Shown here in pieces: positions 1 to 7,005 of a DNA stretch of 9,290 nucleotides (the first letter of the stretch is position 1; every line of letters begins with the position of its first letter). Under the pieces are notes generated by a model, which searched no databases, had not been told where the DNA came from, and saw nothing but the letters and a program-made list of their open reading frames with translations. This DNA comes from Actinomycetes bacterium (GTDB lineage Bacteria; Actinomycetota; Acidimicrobiia; Acidimicrobiales; Acidimicrobiaceae): assembly GCA_021823385.1 (NCBI GenBank), contig JAKAOC010000056.1, forward strand, positions 1 through 9,290. Direction: 5' to 3'. The translations under genes were made by a program, and so were the position numbers.

Positions 1-743
1 AAGACACGGTCGGCGTCGCCGTCGAAGGCCAGGCCGACGTCGGCTCCGTCCGCGAGCACCCGGGCCTTCAGATCCACCAGGTTCTCCGGCTGTATCGGGT
101 CGGCGGGATGGTTGGGGAAGTTCCCGTCCAGCTCCGGATAGAGCATGGTCAGCTCGAAGGGAAGCTTTTCGAAGATCGCCGGAACGACCAGTCCGCCCAT
201 GCCGTTGGCGGTGTCCGCCACCACCTTCAGCGACTTGAGGGCGGCAACGTCCACAAATGAGCGGACGTGGTCGGCGAAGGCGTCCAGGATCTCCACCTTG
301 CGGTTCTCGGGCGGTGTTGCGCCGGCTTCGGGACGCCTGGCGAGATAGCTTCGCGCGCCCTCCTTGACCTGCGCCAAACCGGTCTGCTCACCCACGGGGC
401 GCGCGCCTGCGAGGCACATCTTTATCCCGTTGTACTGGGCTGGATTATGCGAAGCGGTGAAGGTCGCTCCCGGCTCGTCGAGACGGCCGGAGGCGAAGTA
501 GAGCATGTCGGTGGAGCACATGCCGATGTCGTCGACCCCCACGCCGGCGCGGTTGGCTCCCGCGATGAAGGCTCCCACCAGCGGATCGCCCGAGGGGCGC
601 ATGTCGCGGCCAACCACGATGCGCTGGACTGCCGCAAAGCGGGCGAAGGCGTAGCCGATCGCCTCGGCCACCTCCGGATCCAGCTCCTCCGGAACCAGGC
701 CACGCACGTCGTAGGCCTTGAAAATCTTGTCGAGTCGATCCAT
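1..743 (-). CDS. manB: Phosphomannomutase/phosphoglucomutase, N-terminal part (runs off the left edge)
   Basis: Alpha-D-phosphohexomutase that interconverts hexose-6-phosphate and hexose-1-phosphate in the cytoplasm, feeding nucleotide-sugar synthesis (GDP-mannose or UDP/ADP-glucose). 247 codons are visible from an ATG at 743. KAYDVRG at residues 9-15 is the typical N-terminal family motif. TASHNP at 96-101 carries the catalytic serine (Ser98) that is phosphorylated during catalysis. DGDADR at 241-246, just before the edge, is the metal-binding loop of domain 2. The sugar-specificity loop and C-terminal domain lie outside the window; the family is usually about 450-470 residues. GAGG (750-753) lies 6 nt before the ATG and supports the start. 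A promoter-like sequence lies at 822-850. The large membrane protein gene ends 123 nt upstream on the same strand. The family is secure, but mannose versus glucose preference cannot be read from this part. Confidence 0.95.
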   Translation of the reverse strand, partial: MDRLDKIFKAYDVRGLVPEELDPEVAEAIGYAFARFAAVQRIVVGRDMRPSGDPLVGAFIAGANRAGVGVDDIGMCSTDMLYFASGRLDEPGATFTASHNPAQYNGIKMCLAGARPVGEQTGLAQVKEGARSYLARRPEAGATPPENRKVEILDAFADHVRSFVDVAALKSLKVVADTANGMGGLVVPAIFEKLPFELTMLYPELDGNFPNHPADPIQPENLVDLKARVLADGADVGLAFDGDADRV

Positions 744-821
744 GAAAAACCTCGTCTGTCTCGGCGGCCTGGGCCTGCCAAAAGCGGCGCGCCCGGGCGC
801 GGAGCCGAACACGAAACAATG

Positions 822-850
822 ACTCTAGTTGGCCGGAACCCGCCGTTCAA
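822..850 (-). promoter_or_regulatory. Putative sigma-70-type promoter for the phosphomannomutase gene
   Basis: On the minus strand, TTGAAC (845-850) and TAGAGT (822-827) are separated by exactly 17 nt. They resemble the -35 TTGACA and the actinobacterial -10 TANNNT. Transcription would start near 815 and give a leader of about 70 nt ahead of the ATG at 743. That leader contains the 12-nt palindrome GCGCCCGGGCGC (789-800). This is inferred from sequence only. It would allow manB expression independent of the upstream membrane protein gene. Confidence 0.5.
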
Positions 851-866
851 CCCGCCCCCGCCAGGG

Positions 867-3356
867 TCACGGCCGCTCGGCCCGGCCCTCCGCGTCAGCC
901 TCGAAAGGCATCTCCACCTGGGCGGGCGAGGCCGTCTCGGCGGGCAGAGCGGCAAGGGTGCGGGAGCGTCTGCGCAGCAGGAGCCCGGCGGCCAGGATGC
1001 CGAGCACCGTCAGCGCGCTGATGAGGATGCCGATCCAGTCCGCGGCCGTGCGCCCGTAGGAGAGGACGACATGACGGGAGGTGGGAACCACCACCATCAG
1101 GTTGGGAGTGGCCCTGTAGGGCCCCTCAGCCCCGCTTGCGTGCCAATTGGGGAAGTAGGAGATCTTCACCAGCACCGGCACGCCCGTCCTGGAGACGTCG
1201 AAGGAGACGGATGCGTTGGAGACCTGGAGATGCGTGACCGAGACGGAGGGTTCGGGCGTGGTCGCGCTCACCTTGGCGTACGGCGCAACCCGGGCGTAGG
1301 AGTTGGGGCCGCTCATGAGCCGCTCCACCGGGTACTCCGAGGGATTCTGATAGAACGCCAACGACGGGCCCAGCCAGCTCGGCTGGGCGGGAGAGAGGCC
1401 GCGCATGACCACCGGCTGCTGTTCGAGGGGCTGGACCAGCCCCGAAGAGCGCACCAGGTATATGTGCCAGGTCTCGGTGAGCACCGGTATCGATGAAGCC
1501 GGGTCCACCGCTGGCACGGTCGCGATCTGGCGCAGTGAGGGGTTCTTGTCGGCCGCCGCGACGATGGACGGCGTGAAGGCCATGTAGTAGCGGACTCCCA
1601 GGAGCTGAAGGTGCTTGATGCCCAGGGCCACGTTCACGCCCGCATAGGGAAGGCCGGCCATCGCGTCAGACGGGGAGGCGGAGAGCTCGGACTGGTTCAT
1701 GAAGTGATACGGGGTGGTCGCCGAGGATTCGAAGAAGAGCCCCTCCATTGAGTCGATGCAGTTGTTGGTCCAATATGGAAGGAGCATGAGGGCCATGGGG
1801 GTGCCGTAGTCGTTCTGGTTGGCGTTGTACTCCCACATGGCGCGTCCACAGCCGTATGTCGAGCCGATGCTCTTCATCCGCAGCATCAGAGCCCGGTAGG
1901 CAGGAAAGCCCGCCTTGGCCTCGTATCCGCTGTAGTTCCACTGAATCCAGCCGGGAACGAAGCTGGTGGCGCCCCGAATCGGGCTCCAGCTCGGCATCCT
2001 CACCAGTGGGATCAGCACCGCCACGAGAATCGCGACCGAGGTGACCAAAAAAGACGCCCGCCTTCGCCTGCGCAGCGTCCTGCGCAGGCGGCCGACCGCC
2101 GAGCCGATCGCGGCCAGCCCCTCCTGGCTGGGCTCCCCCAGGCCCGCCAAGGAGCGGTCCGAATCCTGCCAACCCATGAAATCGGTGAAGCCGAACCCGC
2201 CTTCGCGGTCAGGCTCCAAGTGGTCATAGAGCGCTCTGATGGAGGAGACCGCGGCCGGGATGAGTTCCAGAATGGTCAGGAGGCCCAAGCCCGCCAGCAT
2301 GTAGATGCCGATCACGTAGAAGGGCAGCATGCGACCGTTGTACACCGCTTTGAGCGGGAAGGCCACGAAGGCGAGCGCGGAGGCGATGGTGCCCACTCCG
2401 AAGACGATGCCGAATTCGATGCGCATGGCAATCGAGGCGATGAAGCCCACCGCGGCCAGCGCGATGAAGACCCTCAAGTCGGGAGGCGCGAGGCTGGCGA
2501 CAAAGGTGGTTATCCGCGACCAGCCCATCGAGGTCGAATAGGAGTAGGTGGCAATCAACGGCAGCTCCCACAGCGCTGCCAGGAGCACCATCAGGCCGAT
2601 TGCGACCCCTGCGCCGAGCACCGTCTTGCGCTCCCGGCGCATCAGGGCGAGCAGAGCCAGCACGGCGACCGCGAAGGCGGCCGGAAGGATGTGCGACAGA
2701 AGCGAGAGGGTGAGCAGCACCCCGGCCAGCACCCGGCGATTGAAGCGCCCGGGCGCGACCAGAAGCACCGCCATGGCGAAGAAGGCGAGCGCCAGGGAAA
2801 TGGAGAAGGAGTACTCCCCGGCGAGGGTGGAGGCGATGTTGCCTCCGTCGATGGTGTAAGAGCGGTCGAAGAGGTAGGCCACGGCCATGATCGCCGAAAC
2901 GCCCGAGAGCAGGTATGAGAGCTTTAGCGAGCGCCCAAAGTAGTAGACGGCCGCCGGAAGCGCCAGGGATCCCACCACCGTGGTCAGCTTGAAGGCCACC
3001 CCGTAGGGGACGAAGAGCCCGAAAATGGCCGTGACCACCCCCGGGAAGGGGAAGTAGAAGACGTACAGGGGGTAGCCGTCGTACCACGATGAGCTCCAGC
3101 CCGTCAGGCGGAAGTGGTCGAGGATGTTGTGTATGTAGAACCACGGCACGGAGAAGTGGGCTCCGGTGTCACCGCCCGCGGTGGTCGTGTTGGAGAAAAT
3201 CAGGCTCGGGTGCAGCTGCCACAGGACGAACAACGTCCCCGCAACCACTGCGGCATAGGCGAGCCATCGGTCGAGGGCGGATCGCACCGCCACCGGCCGG
3301 CTCGTGGCGGCGCCTTGGCCACCGGGATGGGTCTCGGCTTCCGCTTGGACTTGCAT
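867..3356 (-). CDS. Large multi-pass membrane protein, 6-pyruvoyl-tetrahydropterin synthase-related / YfhO-like (GT-C-like)
   Basis: An 829-residue integral membrane protein. About eleven hydrophobic segments fall between residues 32 and 453 (near 32-48, 102-140, 146-163, 184-201, 208-239, 247-268, 295-334, 345-372, 436-453). A large extracytoplasmic region follows (about 455-772), then a last membrane helix (773-794) and a charged tail. The first external loop holds GGDTGAH (61-67), placed like the acidic catalytic loop of GT-C glycosyltransferases. Residues 725-770 resemble the beta-rich C-terminal module of YfhO-type proteins. The overall pattern matches actinobacterial proteins labelled 'PTPS-related', which despite the name are not pterin enzymes. 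A lipid-linked sugar transferase role is inference, supported mildly by the phosphomannomutase gene next door. The ATG at 3356 has GGAG only 1 nt upstream, so either the true start is further in (GTG at codon 22 or 24) or the mRNA is near leaderless. Confidence 0.8.
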   Translation of the reverse strand: MQVQAEAETHPGGQGAATSRPVAVRSALDRWLAYAAVVAGTLFVLWQLHPSLIFSNTTTAGGDTGAHFSVPWFYIHNILDHFRLTGWSSSWYDGYPLYVFYFPFPGVVTAIFGLFVPYGVAFKLTTVVGSLALPAAVYYFGRSLKLSYLLSGVSAIMAVAYLFDRSYTIDGGNIASTLAGEYSFSISLALAFFAMAVLLVAPGRFNRRVLAGVLLTLSLLSHILPAAFAVAVLALLALMRRERKTVLGAGVAIGLMVLLAALWELPLIATYSYSTSMGWSRITTFVASLAPPDLRVFIALAAVGFIASIAMRIEFGIVFGVGTIASALAFVAFPLKAVYNGRMLPFYVIGIYMLAGLGLLTILELIPAAVSSIRALYDHLEPDREGGFGFTDFMGWQDSDRSLAGLGEPSQEGLAAIGSAVGRLRRTLRRRRRASFLVTSVAILVAVLIPLVRMPSWSPIRGATSFVPGWIQWNYSGYEAKAGFPAYRALMLRMKSIGSTYGCGRAMWEYNANQNDYGTPMALMLLPYWTNNCIDSMEGLFFESSATTPYHFMNQSELSASPSDAMAGLPYAGVNVALGIKHLQLLGVRYYMAFTPSIVAAADKNPSLRQIATVPAVDPASSIPVLTETWHIYLVRSSGLVQPLEQQPVVMRGLSPAQPSWLGPSLAFYQNPSEYPVERLMSGPNSYARVAPYAKVSATTPEPSVSVTHLQVSNASVSFDVSRTGVPVLVKISYFPNWHASGAEGPYRATPNLMVVVPTSRHVVLSYGRTAADWIGILISALTVLGILAAGLLLRRRSRTLAALPAETASPAQVEMPFEADAEGRAERP

Positions 3357-3441
3357 ACTCCGTTAAGTATCTACCCTGAACGGAGCCTCTTTAGGCAGCG
3401 GCCAGCTAGGGACCTTCAGAACAGGAGCGCGCTCGCGCCCC

Positions 3442-3615
3442 CTAGCGGCGCATCGCAGATGCCAGCTCGAGCACCTCGCCGACCTCGACGTCAATATCGT
3501 CGGCCCGCCACCAGCGGCTTTCACACATGGAGCAGGAGCGGAGGGTGACAACGTGGGTCGCGATCCGCAGGTTGATCTCAACGGTCGTTCCTTGATGGCA
3601 CTTCGGGCAGGTCAC
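3442..3615 (-). CDS. Small zinc-ribbon protein (57 aa, GTG start)
   Basis: A 57-residue protein starting at GTG (3615) and ending at TAG (3442-3444). It begins VTCPKCH and has a second knuckle at SCSMCE, so four cysteines (C3, C6, C28, C31) form a CxxC-21-CxxC zinc ribbon. After the knuckle come SRWW (33-36) and an acidic stretch, then a short helix-like end. A purine-rich GAGGGAG precedes the GTG by about 10 nt, a reasonable ribosome binding site. It has no signal peptide or membrane segment, so it is probably cytoplasmic. It lies in line with the protease gene upstream and the large membrane protein 85 nt downstream, all on the minus strand. Zinc ribbons this small often bind nucleic acid or act as adaptors, but the partner here cannot be read from sequence. 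The paired CxxC knuckles and ribosome site make it a real gene; function unknown. Confidence 0.8.
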   Translation of the reverse strand: MTCPKCHQGTTVEINLRIATHVVTLRSCSMCESRWWRADDIDVEVGEVLELASAMRR

Positions 3616-3650
3616 AGGCGTTCCACTCCCTCGTCGGCGGCGTAGCGGCC

Positions 3651-3679
3651 GGGCCCACTCCGCCGGAGTAGACGGGCCC
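3651..3679. other. GC-rich stem-loop upstream of the zinc-ribbon gene
   Basis: GGGCCCACTCC (3651-3661), loop GCC, then GGAGT (3665-3669), a four-base AGAC bulge and GGGCCC (3674-3679) form an 11-bp interrupted hairpin. It lies between the end of the protease gene and the zinc-ribbon start, 35 nt upstream of that GTG. No T-run follows on either strand, so it is not a classic intrinsic terminator. It could be a leader stem-loop or an RNA-processing or attenuation site. Confidence 0.45.
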
Positions 3680-3701
3680 TATAGGAGTTTCGACAGCCTC
3701 C

Positions 3702-3737
3702 GAGAATTGCTGAAGTAACTACAGATTTGTAATTCTC
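3702..3737 (-). terminator. Possible weak hairpin at the end of the protease gene
   Basis: GAGAATT (3702-3708) and AATTCTC (3731-3737) are perfect inverted repeats around a 22-nt AT-rich loop, in a locally AT-rich patch of an otherwise GC-rich window. The right arm overlaps the protease stop codon (3736-3738). The stem is only 7 bp and the loop is long, so it is a weak candidate for a transcript end. Confidence 0.25.
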
Positions 3738-4482
3738 AGTGCTTTACCAGCGCGATGAAGGTGACCAGGTTGAAGGTGGCGTGGGCCACCATCCCGGGCC
3801 CGAGTCTCTTGTAAAAGATGCGCAACGTGCCCAGGATTATCCCCACCGCCACGAGTCCCAGCAGCTGGAGGGGCTCGACATGGGCAAGGCCGAAGCCGAT
3901 TGCCGACAGAAGCACGGCCAGCACGTTGGCCCGCCGGCGTGGAAGGTTGCGCAACTTGTAGGAGATGCTCTGCAGTAGGAGGCCGCGGAAGAAGATCTCC
4001 TCCACGATGGGGGCGCCCACCACTATCACCAGTCCCACCAGCGCAACGGTCCATCCGTGGCCGGCCGATGTTATGTAGTTGGCCGGGCCGGAAAGCTTCT
4101 TCTGCAAATTGGGGATCAAGGGCTCGAGCGGAAGGTAGATGAGGGGCAGGACCGCGAATTGCAGCACAAGCCCGGATACCACGCCCACCGGCACGTCCAC
4201 CAGTGGCCGGATATAGACCGAGTAGTCGCGCCTCAGGGATCCGGTTCCGAGCCGGTGCGATGCGGTCCAGGCAGTCCCGAAGAACCCGAGCCAGGTGCCG
4301 AGCGAGCTGGAGACCAGGTCCCCGGCGGTGAGGCTGGTCGTGGAGACCTTCTCTCCCGATAGAGCCATCCAGGCCAGGAGGAAGACGGTCGAAAAGGCGT
4401 AGGCGACCACGATGGCCAGGAGCGCACCCCAGATGCTCGAAAAGCCCGGATCGTAGACCGCCGGCGCAGTGCCCTTCTCCAC
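3736..4482 (-). CDS. CPBP-family intramembrane glutamic endopeptidase (Abi/CAAX-protease-like)
   Basis: A polytopic membrane protein of 248 residues from the chosen GTG. It carries all three CPBP (Abi/Rce1-like, PF02517) motifs. Counted from the TTG at 4488, two codons upstream, they are EEIFFR (163-168, catalytic glutamates E163/E164 and R168), FGLAH (199-203, H203) and HATFN (236-240, H236 and N240). Hydrophobic segments lie near 18-40, 100-120, 147-165, 188-203 and 206-225. The conserved motifs predict an active intramembrane peptidase. Bacterial members are mostly uncharacterised; some process peptides or give immunity to bacteriocins. GTG is preferred because AGGAG (4491-4495) sits 8 nt from it but only 2 nt from the TTG. 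The gene is divergent from ftsH, another membrane protease, across about 150 nt. The substrate is unknown. Confidence 0.9.
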   Translation of the reverse strand: MEKGTAPAVYDPGFSSIWGALLAIVVAYAFSTVFLLAWMALSGEKVSTTSLTAGDLVSSSLGTWLGFFGTAWTASHRLGTGSLRRDYSVYIRPLVDVPVGVVSGLVLQFAVLPLIYLPLEPLIPNLQKKLSGPANYITSAGHGWTVALVGLVIVVGAPIVEEIFFRGLLLQSISYKLRNLPRRRANVLAVLLSAIGFGLAHVEPLQLLGLVAVGIILGTLRIFYKRLGPGMVAHATFNLVTFIALVKH

Positions 4483-4490
4483 CCGCAACT

Positions 4491-4495
4491 CTCCT
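4491..4495 (-). promoter_or_regulatory. Ribosome binding site deciding the protease start
   Basis: AGGAG on the minus strand lies 8 nt before GTG at 4482 and only 2 nt before TTG at 4488. The spacing favours the GTG and a protein two residues shorter. Confidence 0.6.
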
Positions 4496-4620
4496 AGACC
4501 TCCAGGACCGGCCCTGCTGCTGAGCTGCGCGAGGGCGACCGTGCTCCGGGCGCCGTGGCTCCCAGGAGCACCCCAGGAGGCATCGAGAAGTCACTCAGCC
4601 ACTAAAAGCGCTGCGACGCC

Positions 4621-4628
4621 TAGATTAT
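4621..4628 (+). promoter_or_regulatory. Putative -10 element of ftsH, close to the start codon
   Basis: TAGATT (4621-4626) matches TANNNT, and GATTAT (4623-4628) overlaps it. The ATG of ftsH begins at 4636, 7-9 nt further on, which is where transcription would start. No purine-rich Shine-Dalgarno sequence precedes the ATG. No convincing -35 box was found at 16-18 nt. The arrangement predicts a leaderless or nearly leaderless ftsH mRNA, which is common in actinobacteria. Confidence 0.45.
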
Positions 4629-4635
4629 TAAAGCT

Positions 4636-6651
4636 ATGAGCAGACCTACGCCGGAGATGCGCCCGAACGGGCAGAACCCGCTTAAGCGGCCGCTGAACAG
4701 CCCCGACCAGGCTTGGCGATGGGTGATCGGCGTCACCATCGCGGTGCTCTTCATCGTCTTCCTTTCCCTCAACTTCTTCAAGACCACGCCCAGCTCGCAG
4801 CTCAGCTACTCGACCTTCCTCCAGGACGCCAGCTCAAAGCAGGTTTCCACGGCCATCATCGACAACACGACCGGACGCATCACCGGCCAGTTCAAGGACG
4901 GCACCACCTTCTACGTGAACGGCCCTTCGCCTTCCATTCCCACTGACATCTCGGCACTGCGCACCGAAGGCGTCTCGGTCGAGTTCCAGTCCAGCCAGAA
5001 CGGCCTGCTTGCCACCCTCATCACCTGGGTCGGCCCGCTCGCCTTGCTCCTCATCTTCTTCGCCTTCATAAACCGGCGCGCCCAGGGCCAGATGTCAGGC
5101 ATCATGTCCATCGGACGCTCCCGCGCCAAGGTCTACACCACCGAGCGCCCAAGAACCACGTTCGAAGACGTGGCGGGCTACAACGGCGTCAAGCAGGAGA
5201 TCGCCGAGGTGGTCGACTTCCTGAAGAACCCCTCGCGCTTCAAGGAGATCGGCGCGCGTGTCCCCAAGGGCATCCTCCTGGTAGGGCCCCCCGGGACCGG
5301 CAAGACGCTTCTGGCGCGCGCGGTCGCGGGCGAGGCGGGCGTTCCCTTCCTCTCGGTGACCGGCTCGGACTTCATGGAGATGTTCGTAGGCGTGGGCGCC
5401 TCGCGCGTCCGCGACCTCTTCCAGACCGCCCGCAAGCAGGCGCCTGCCATCATCTTTGTGGACGAGATCGACTCCATCGGGCGCAAGAGGGGCGCCGGGC
5501 TCGGAGGCGGCCACGACGAGCGTGAGCAGACCCTCAACCAGCTGCTCTCCGAGATGGACGGCTTCGACACCACCGAAGGCATCGTCATGATGGCGGCCAC
5601 CAACCGGCCGGACATCCTCGACCCCGCCCTTCTCCGCCCCGGGCGCTTCGATCGCCAGATCGTCGTCCCCCTCCCCGATCTCGACGAGCGCCTTCCGATT
5701 CTGAAGGTCCACTGCCGCGGCAAGCGAATGGCCGACGACGTAAACCTCGAGGTGGTCGCTCGCGGCACCCCGGGCATGAGCGGTGCCGATCTGGCCAACC
5801 TGGTCAACGAGGCTGCCCTGCACGCAGTGCGGCGTGGGGCCCACGATGTGGCCATGGAGGACTTCGAGGCGGCTCGCGACCGGGTCCTGATGGGCCAGCG
5901 CAGGGACGCGGTGGTTCTCTCCGACGAGGAGAAGGAGCGCGTGGCCTACCACGAGGGTGGGCACGCGGTGCTGGCCTACCTGCTACCGCATGCCGACCCG
6001 GTGCACAAGGTGACCATCCTCCCGACCGGTATGGCTCTGGGCGTCACGCAGCAGCTCCCCTTGGAGGAGAAGCACATCAACTCCAAGGAGTACATCGAGG
6101 ACTCCCTGGTCGTCCGCATGGGCGGACGCGTGGCCGAGATGCTTATCTATGGCGATCTGTCCACCGGCGCCAGCAACGACCTGGTGCGCAACACGGAGCT
6201 GGCGCGCAAGATGGTCCGCGAGTGGGGCATGAGCGACAAGATCGGCCCCATGGCCTGGGGAAGCCAGGAGATGGTCTTCCTCGGCGAGGACATCATGCAC
6301 ACCCGCGACTACTCCGAGCAGACCCAGCACATCATCGACGAAGAGGTCGAGCGCATCTTGCGCGAGCAGGAAGAGCGCGCAATGGAGCTGCTGGGCAGGC
6401 ACCGTCATGGCCTCGAACTGGTGGCAAAGGCGCTGCTCGAGAAAGAGACCGTCGACGGCAAAGAAGTCAGCCGGCTGGTCGACGAGGCCCACGGTGGACC
6501 GGTGCACCCGGAGGGCAGCTTCAAGTTCGTGCCACGCATCAGCGACGAGAAGGCCGCCGGCAACGGAGGGGCGCCCAGCAACGGCTCGTCTCCCGAGGTA
6601 GCGGCGACTCCGCCACCCCAGTCCGAGCCGAGCCCCACCGCCGAAGCCTGA
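4636..6651 (+). CDS. ftsH: ATP-dependent zinc metalloprotease FtsH
   Basis: Membrane-anchored AAA+ protease that extracts and degrades misfolded membrane proteins and short-lived regulators as a hexamer. The 671 residues show a short cytoplasmic N-terminus, TM1 (about 29-48), an extracytoplasmic domain (50-122) and TM2 (123-145). The AAA+ domain has Walker A GPPGTGKT (217-224), Walker B IIFVDEID (272-279) and a second region of homology (321-340) with sensor N323 and putative arginine fingers R337/R340. The peptidase domain has zinc motif HEGGH (439-443, catalytic E440) and a likely third ligand D515 in TGASND. The tail from about 635 is Gly/Pro/Ser-rich and probably disordered. HEGGH replaces the usual HEAGH, but both histidines and the glutamate are kept. 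Length is in the normal range. The ATG lacks a Shine-Dalgarno sequence; the next Met (codon 8) offers nothing better. It stands alone, divergent from the CPBP protease. Confidence 0.98.
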   Translation: MSRPTPEMRPNGQNPLKRPLNSPDQAWRWVIGVTIAVLFIVFLSLNFFKTTPSSQLSYSTFLQDASSKQVSTAIIDNTTGRITGQFKDGTTFYVNGPSPSIPTDISALRTEGVSVEFQSSQNGLLATLITWVGPLALLLIFFAFINRRAQGQMSGIMSIGRSRAKVYTTERPRTTFEDVAGYNGVKQEIAEVVDFLKNPSRFKEIGARVPKGILLVGPPGTGKTLLARAVAGEAGVPFLSVTGSDFMEMFVGVGASRVRDLFQTARKQAPAIIFVDEIDSIGRKRGAGLGGGHDEREQTLNQLLSEMDGFDTTEGIVMMAATNRPDILDPALLRPGRFDRQIVVPLPDLDERLPILKVHCRGKRMADDVNLEVVARGTPGMSGADLANLVNEAALHAVRRGAHDVAMEDFEAARDRVLMGQRRDAVVLSDEEKERVAYHEGGHAVLAYLLPHADPVHKVTILPTGMALGVTQQLPLEEKHINSKEYIEDSLVVRMGGRVAEMLIYGDLSTGASNDLVRNTELARKMVREWGMSDKIGPMAWGSQEMVFLGEDIMHTRDYSEQTQHIIDEEVERILREQEERAMELLGRHRHGLELVAKALLEKETVDGKEVSRLVDEAHGGPVHPEGSFKFVPRISDEKAAGNGGAPSNGSSPEVAATPPPQSEPSPTAEA

Positions 6652-6703
6652 TAACGGCATTCCATCGGCCATTCGTCACCTATGACAAGGCCGGTCGGCA
6701 CTA

Positions 6704-6721
6704 ATCGAACGGGTGTTCGAT
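6704..6721. promoter_or_regulatory. LexA-binding SOS box
   Basis: TCGAACGGGTGTTCGA (6705-6720) matches exactly the actinobacterial LexA operator TCGAAC-N4-GTTCGA known from mycobacteria. Flanking A and T extend the palindrome to 18 bp. It lies 53 nt after the ftsH stop and 34 nt before the ATG at 6755, overlapping the -35 region of a promoter whose -10 is at 6742-6747. That placement would block RNA polymerase until LexA is cleaved after DNA damage. No minus-strand gene lies nearby to receive its control. Confidence 0.85.
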
Positions 6722-6741
6722 ACTTTGTCACAGACCTGCGT

Positions 6742-6747
6742 CATAAT
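6742..6747 (+). promoter_or_regulatory. Putative -10 element of the SOS-controlled small gene
   Basis: CATAAT matches TATAAT at five of six positions. Exactly 7 nt separate it from the ATG at 6755, so transcription would begin at or beside the start codon. No Shine-Dalgarno sequence is present. Together these indicate a leaderless mRNA. Confidence 0.6.
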
Positions 6748-6754
6748 TGTTTCC

Positions 6755-6937
6755 ATGAGGAACCAGTTGCCACTCATCGAGGACGAGGGGTCCGCACGGC
6801 GCAAGCCGAGCTGGAAGCTAGACGAGCGCACGCGCCGAATCGGCCTTAGGCAGGTCACCTTGGCCCGTCAGCAGCTTTTGAGCGCCGAGAACTCCTCACG
6901 CCGCGGGCGGCCGCTCGCCACCGCGCACAACGGCTGA
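6755..6937 (+). CDS. Small basic protein under LexA control (60 aa), function unknown
   Basis: A 60-residue protein with about 13 Lys/Arg against 6 Asp/Glu. It has no membrane segment, signal peptide or cysteine, so it is probably cytoplasmic. After a short acidic N-terminus (IEDEG, 8-12) comes a basic core, PSWKLDERTRRIGLR (18-32), that continues as a likely amphipathic helix to about residue 44. The end is Arg/Gly/Pro-rich, with RRGRP at 49-53. I do not recognise a named family. The frame is open upstream to a GTG at 6713, but that codon lies inside the SOS box and ahead of the -10, so ATG 6755 is chosen and is probably leaderless. Expression should rise on DNA damage. Damage-checkpoint division inhibitors or DNA-binding helpers are possible roles, but nothing in the sequence decides. 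The operator and promoter geometry are the main support that it is a gene. Confidence 0.65.
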   Translation: MRNQLPLIEDEGSARRKPSWKLDERTRRIGLRQVTLARQQLLSAENSSRRGRPLATAHNG

Positions 6938-6944
6938 GCAGAGC

Positions 6945-6963
6945 TCGGCGCCCCAGGCGCCGA
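6945..6963 (+). terminator. Hairpin after the SOS-controlled small gene
   Basis: TCGGCGCC (6945-6952), loop CCA and GGCGCCGA (6956-6963) form a perfect 8-bp GC-rich stem starting 8 nt after the small gene's stop codon. No clear T-run follows (CTAACGTTG). It may be a terminator of the T-poor kind common in actinobacteria. TAACGT (6965-6970), just after it, could be a -10 for the next gene. Confidence 0.45.
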
Positions 6964-7005
6964 CTAACGTTGAGTTCGCCAGCCACCTAGAGGAGAAAGG
7001 CGCAC

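Noticed and set aside
789..800. GCGCCCGGGCGC palindrome in the manB leader as an operator
   Set aside because: GC-only palindromes arise easily at this base composition, and it matches no regulator site I know.
267..1496. 409-codon open frame on the plus strand
   Set aside because: It lies opposite the phosphomannomutase and the large membrane protein, both with clear motifs. Its translation is Gly/Arg/His-rich with no recognisable domain, typical of the antisense frame of GC-rich genes.
2224..3144. 306-codon open frame on the minus strand
   Set aside because: It is another frame of the same strand as the membrane protein. Its product is Arg/Gly/Leu low-complexity sequence without membrane pattern or motifs.
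3363..3581. 72-codon ATG frame over the zinc-ribbon gene
   Set aside because: It is offset from the frame that carries the paired CxxC knuckles and a good ribosome site.
3719..4594. 291-codon minus-strand frame overlapping the CPBP protease
   Set aside because: The protease motifs are in the other frame; this one is Arg/Gly/Pro-rich with no domain.
5095..5964. 289-codon open frame opposite ftsH
   Set aside because: It lies antisense to the most conserved part of ftsH and carries no family signature.
6725..6730. TTGTCA as the -35 box of the small SOS gene
   Set aside because: It is 11 nt from the CATAAT -10, too close for a normal promoter; the functional -35 region more likely overlaps the LexA box.
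6713..6754. Upstream GTG extension of the SOS-controlled small protein
   Set aside because: The GTG lies inside the LexA box and before the -10 element, so it would not be on the mRNA.
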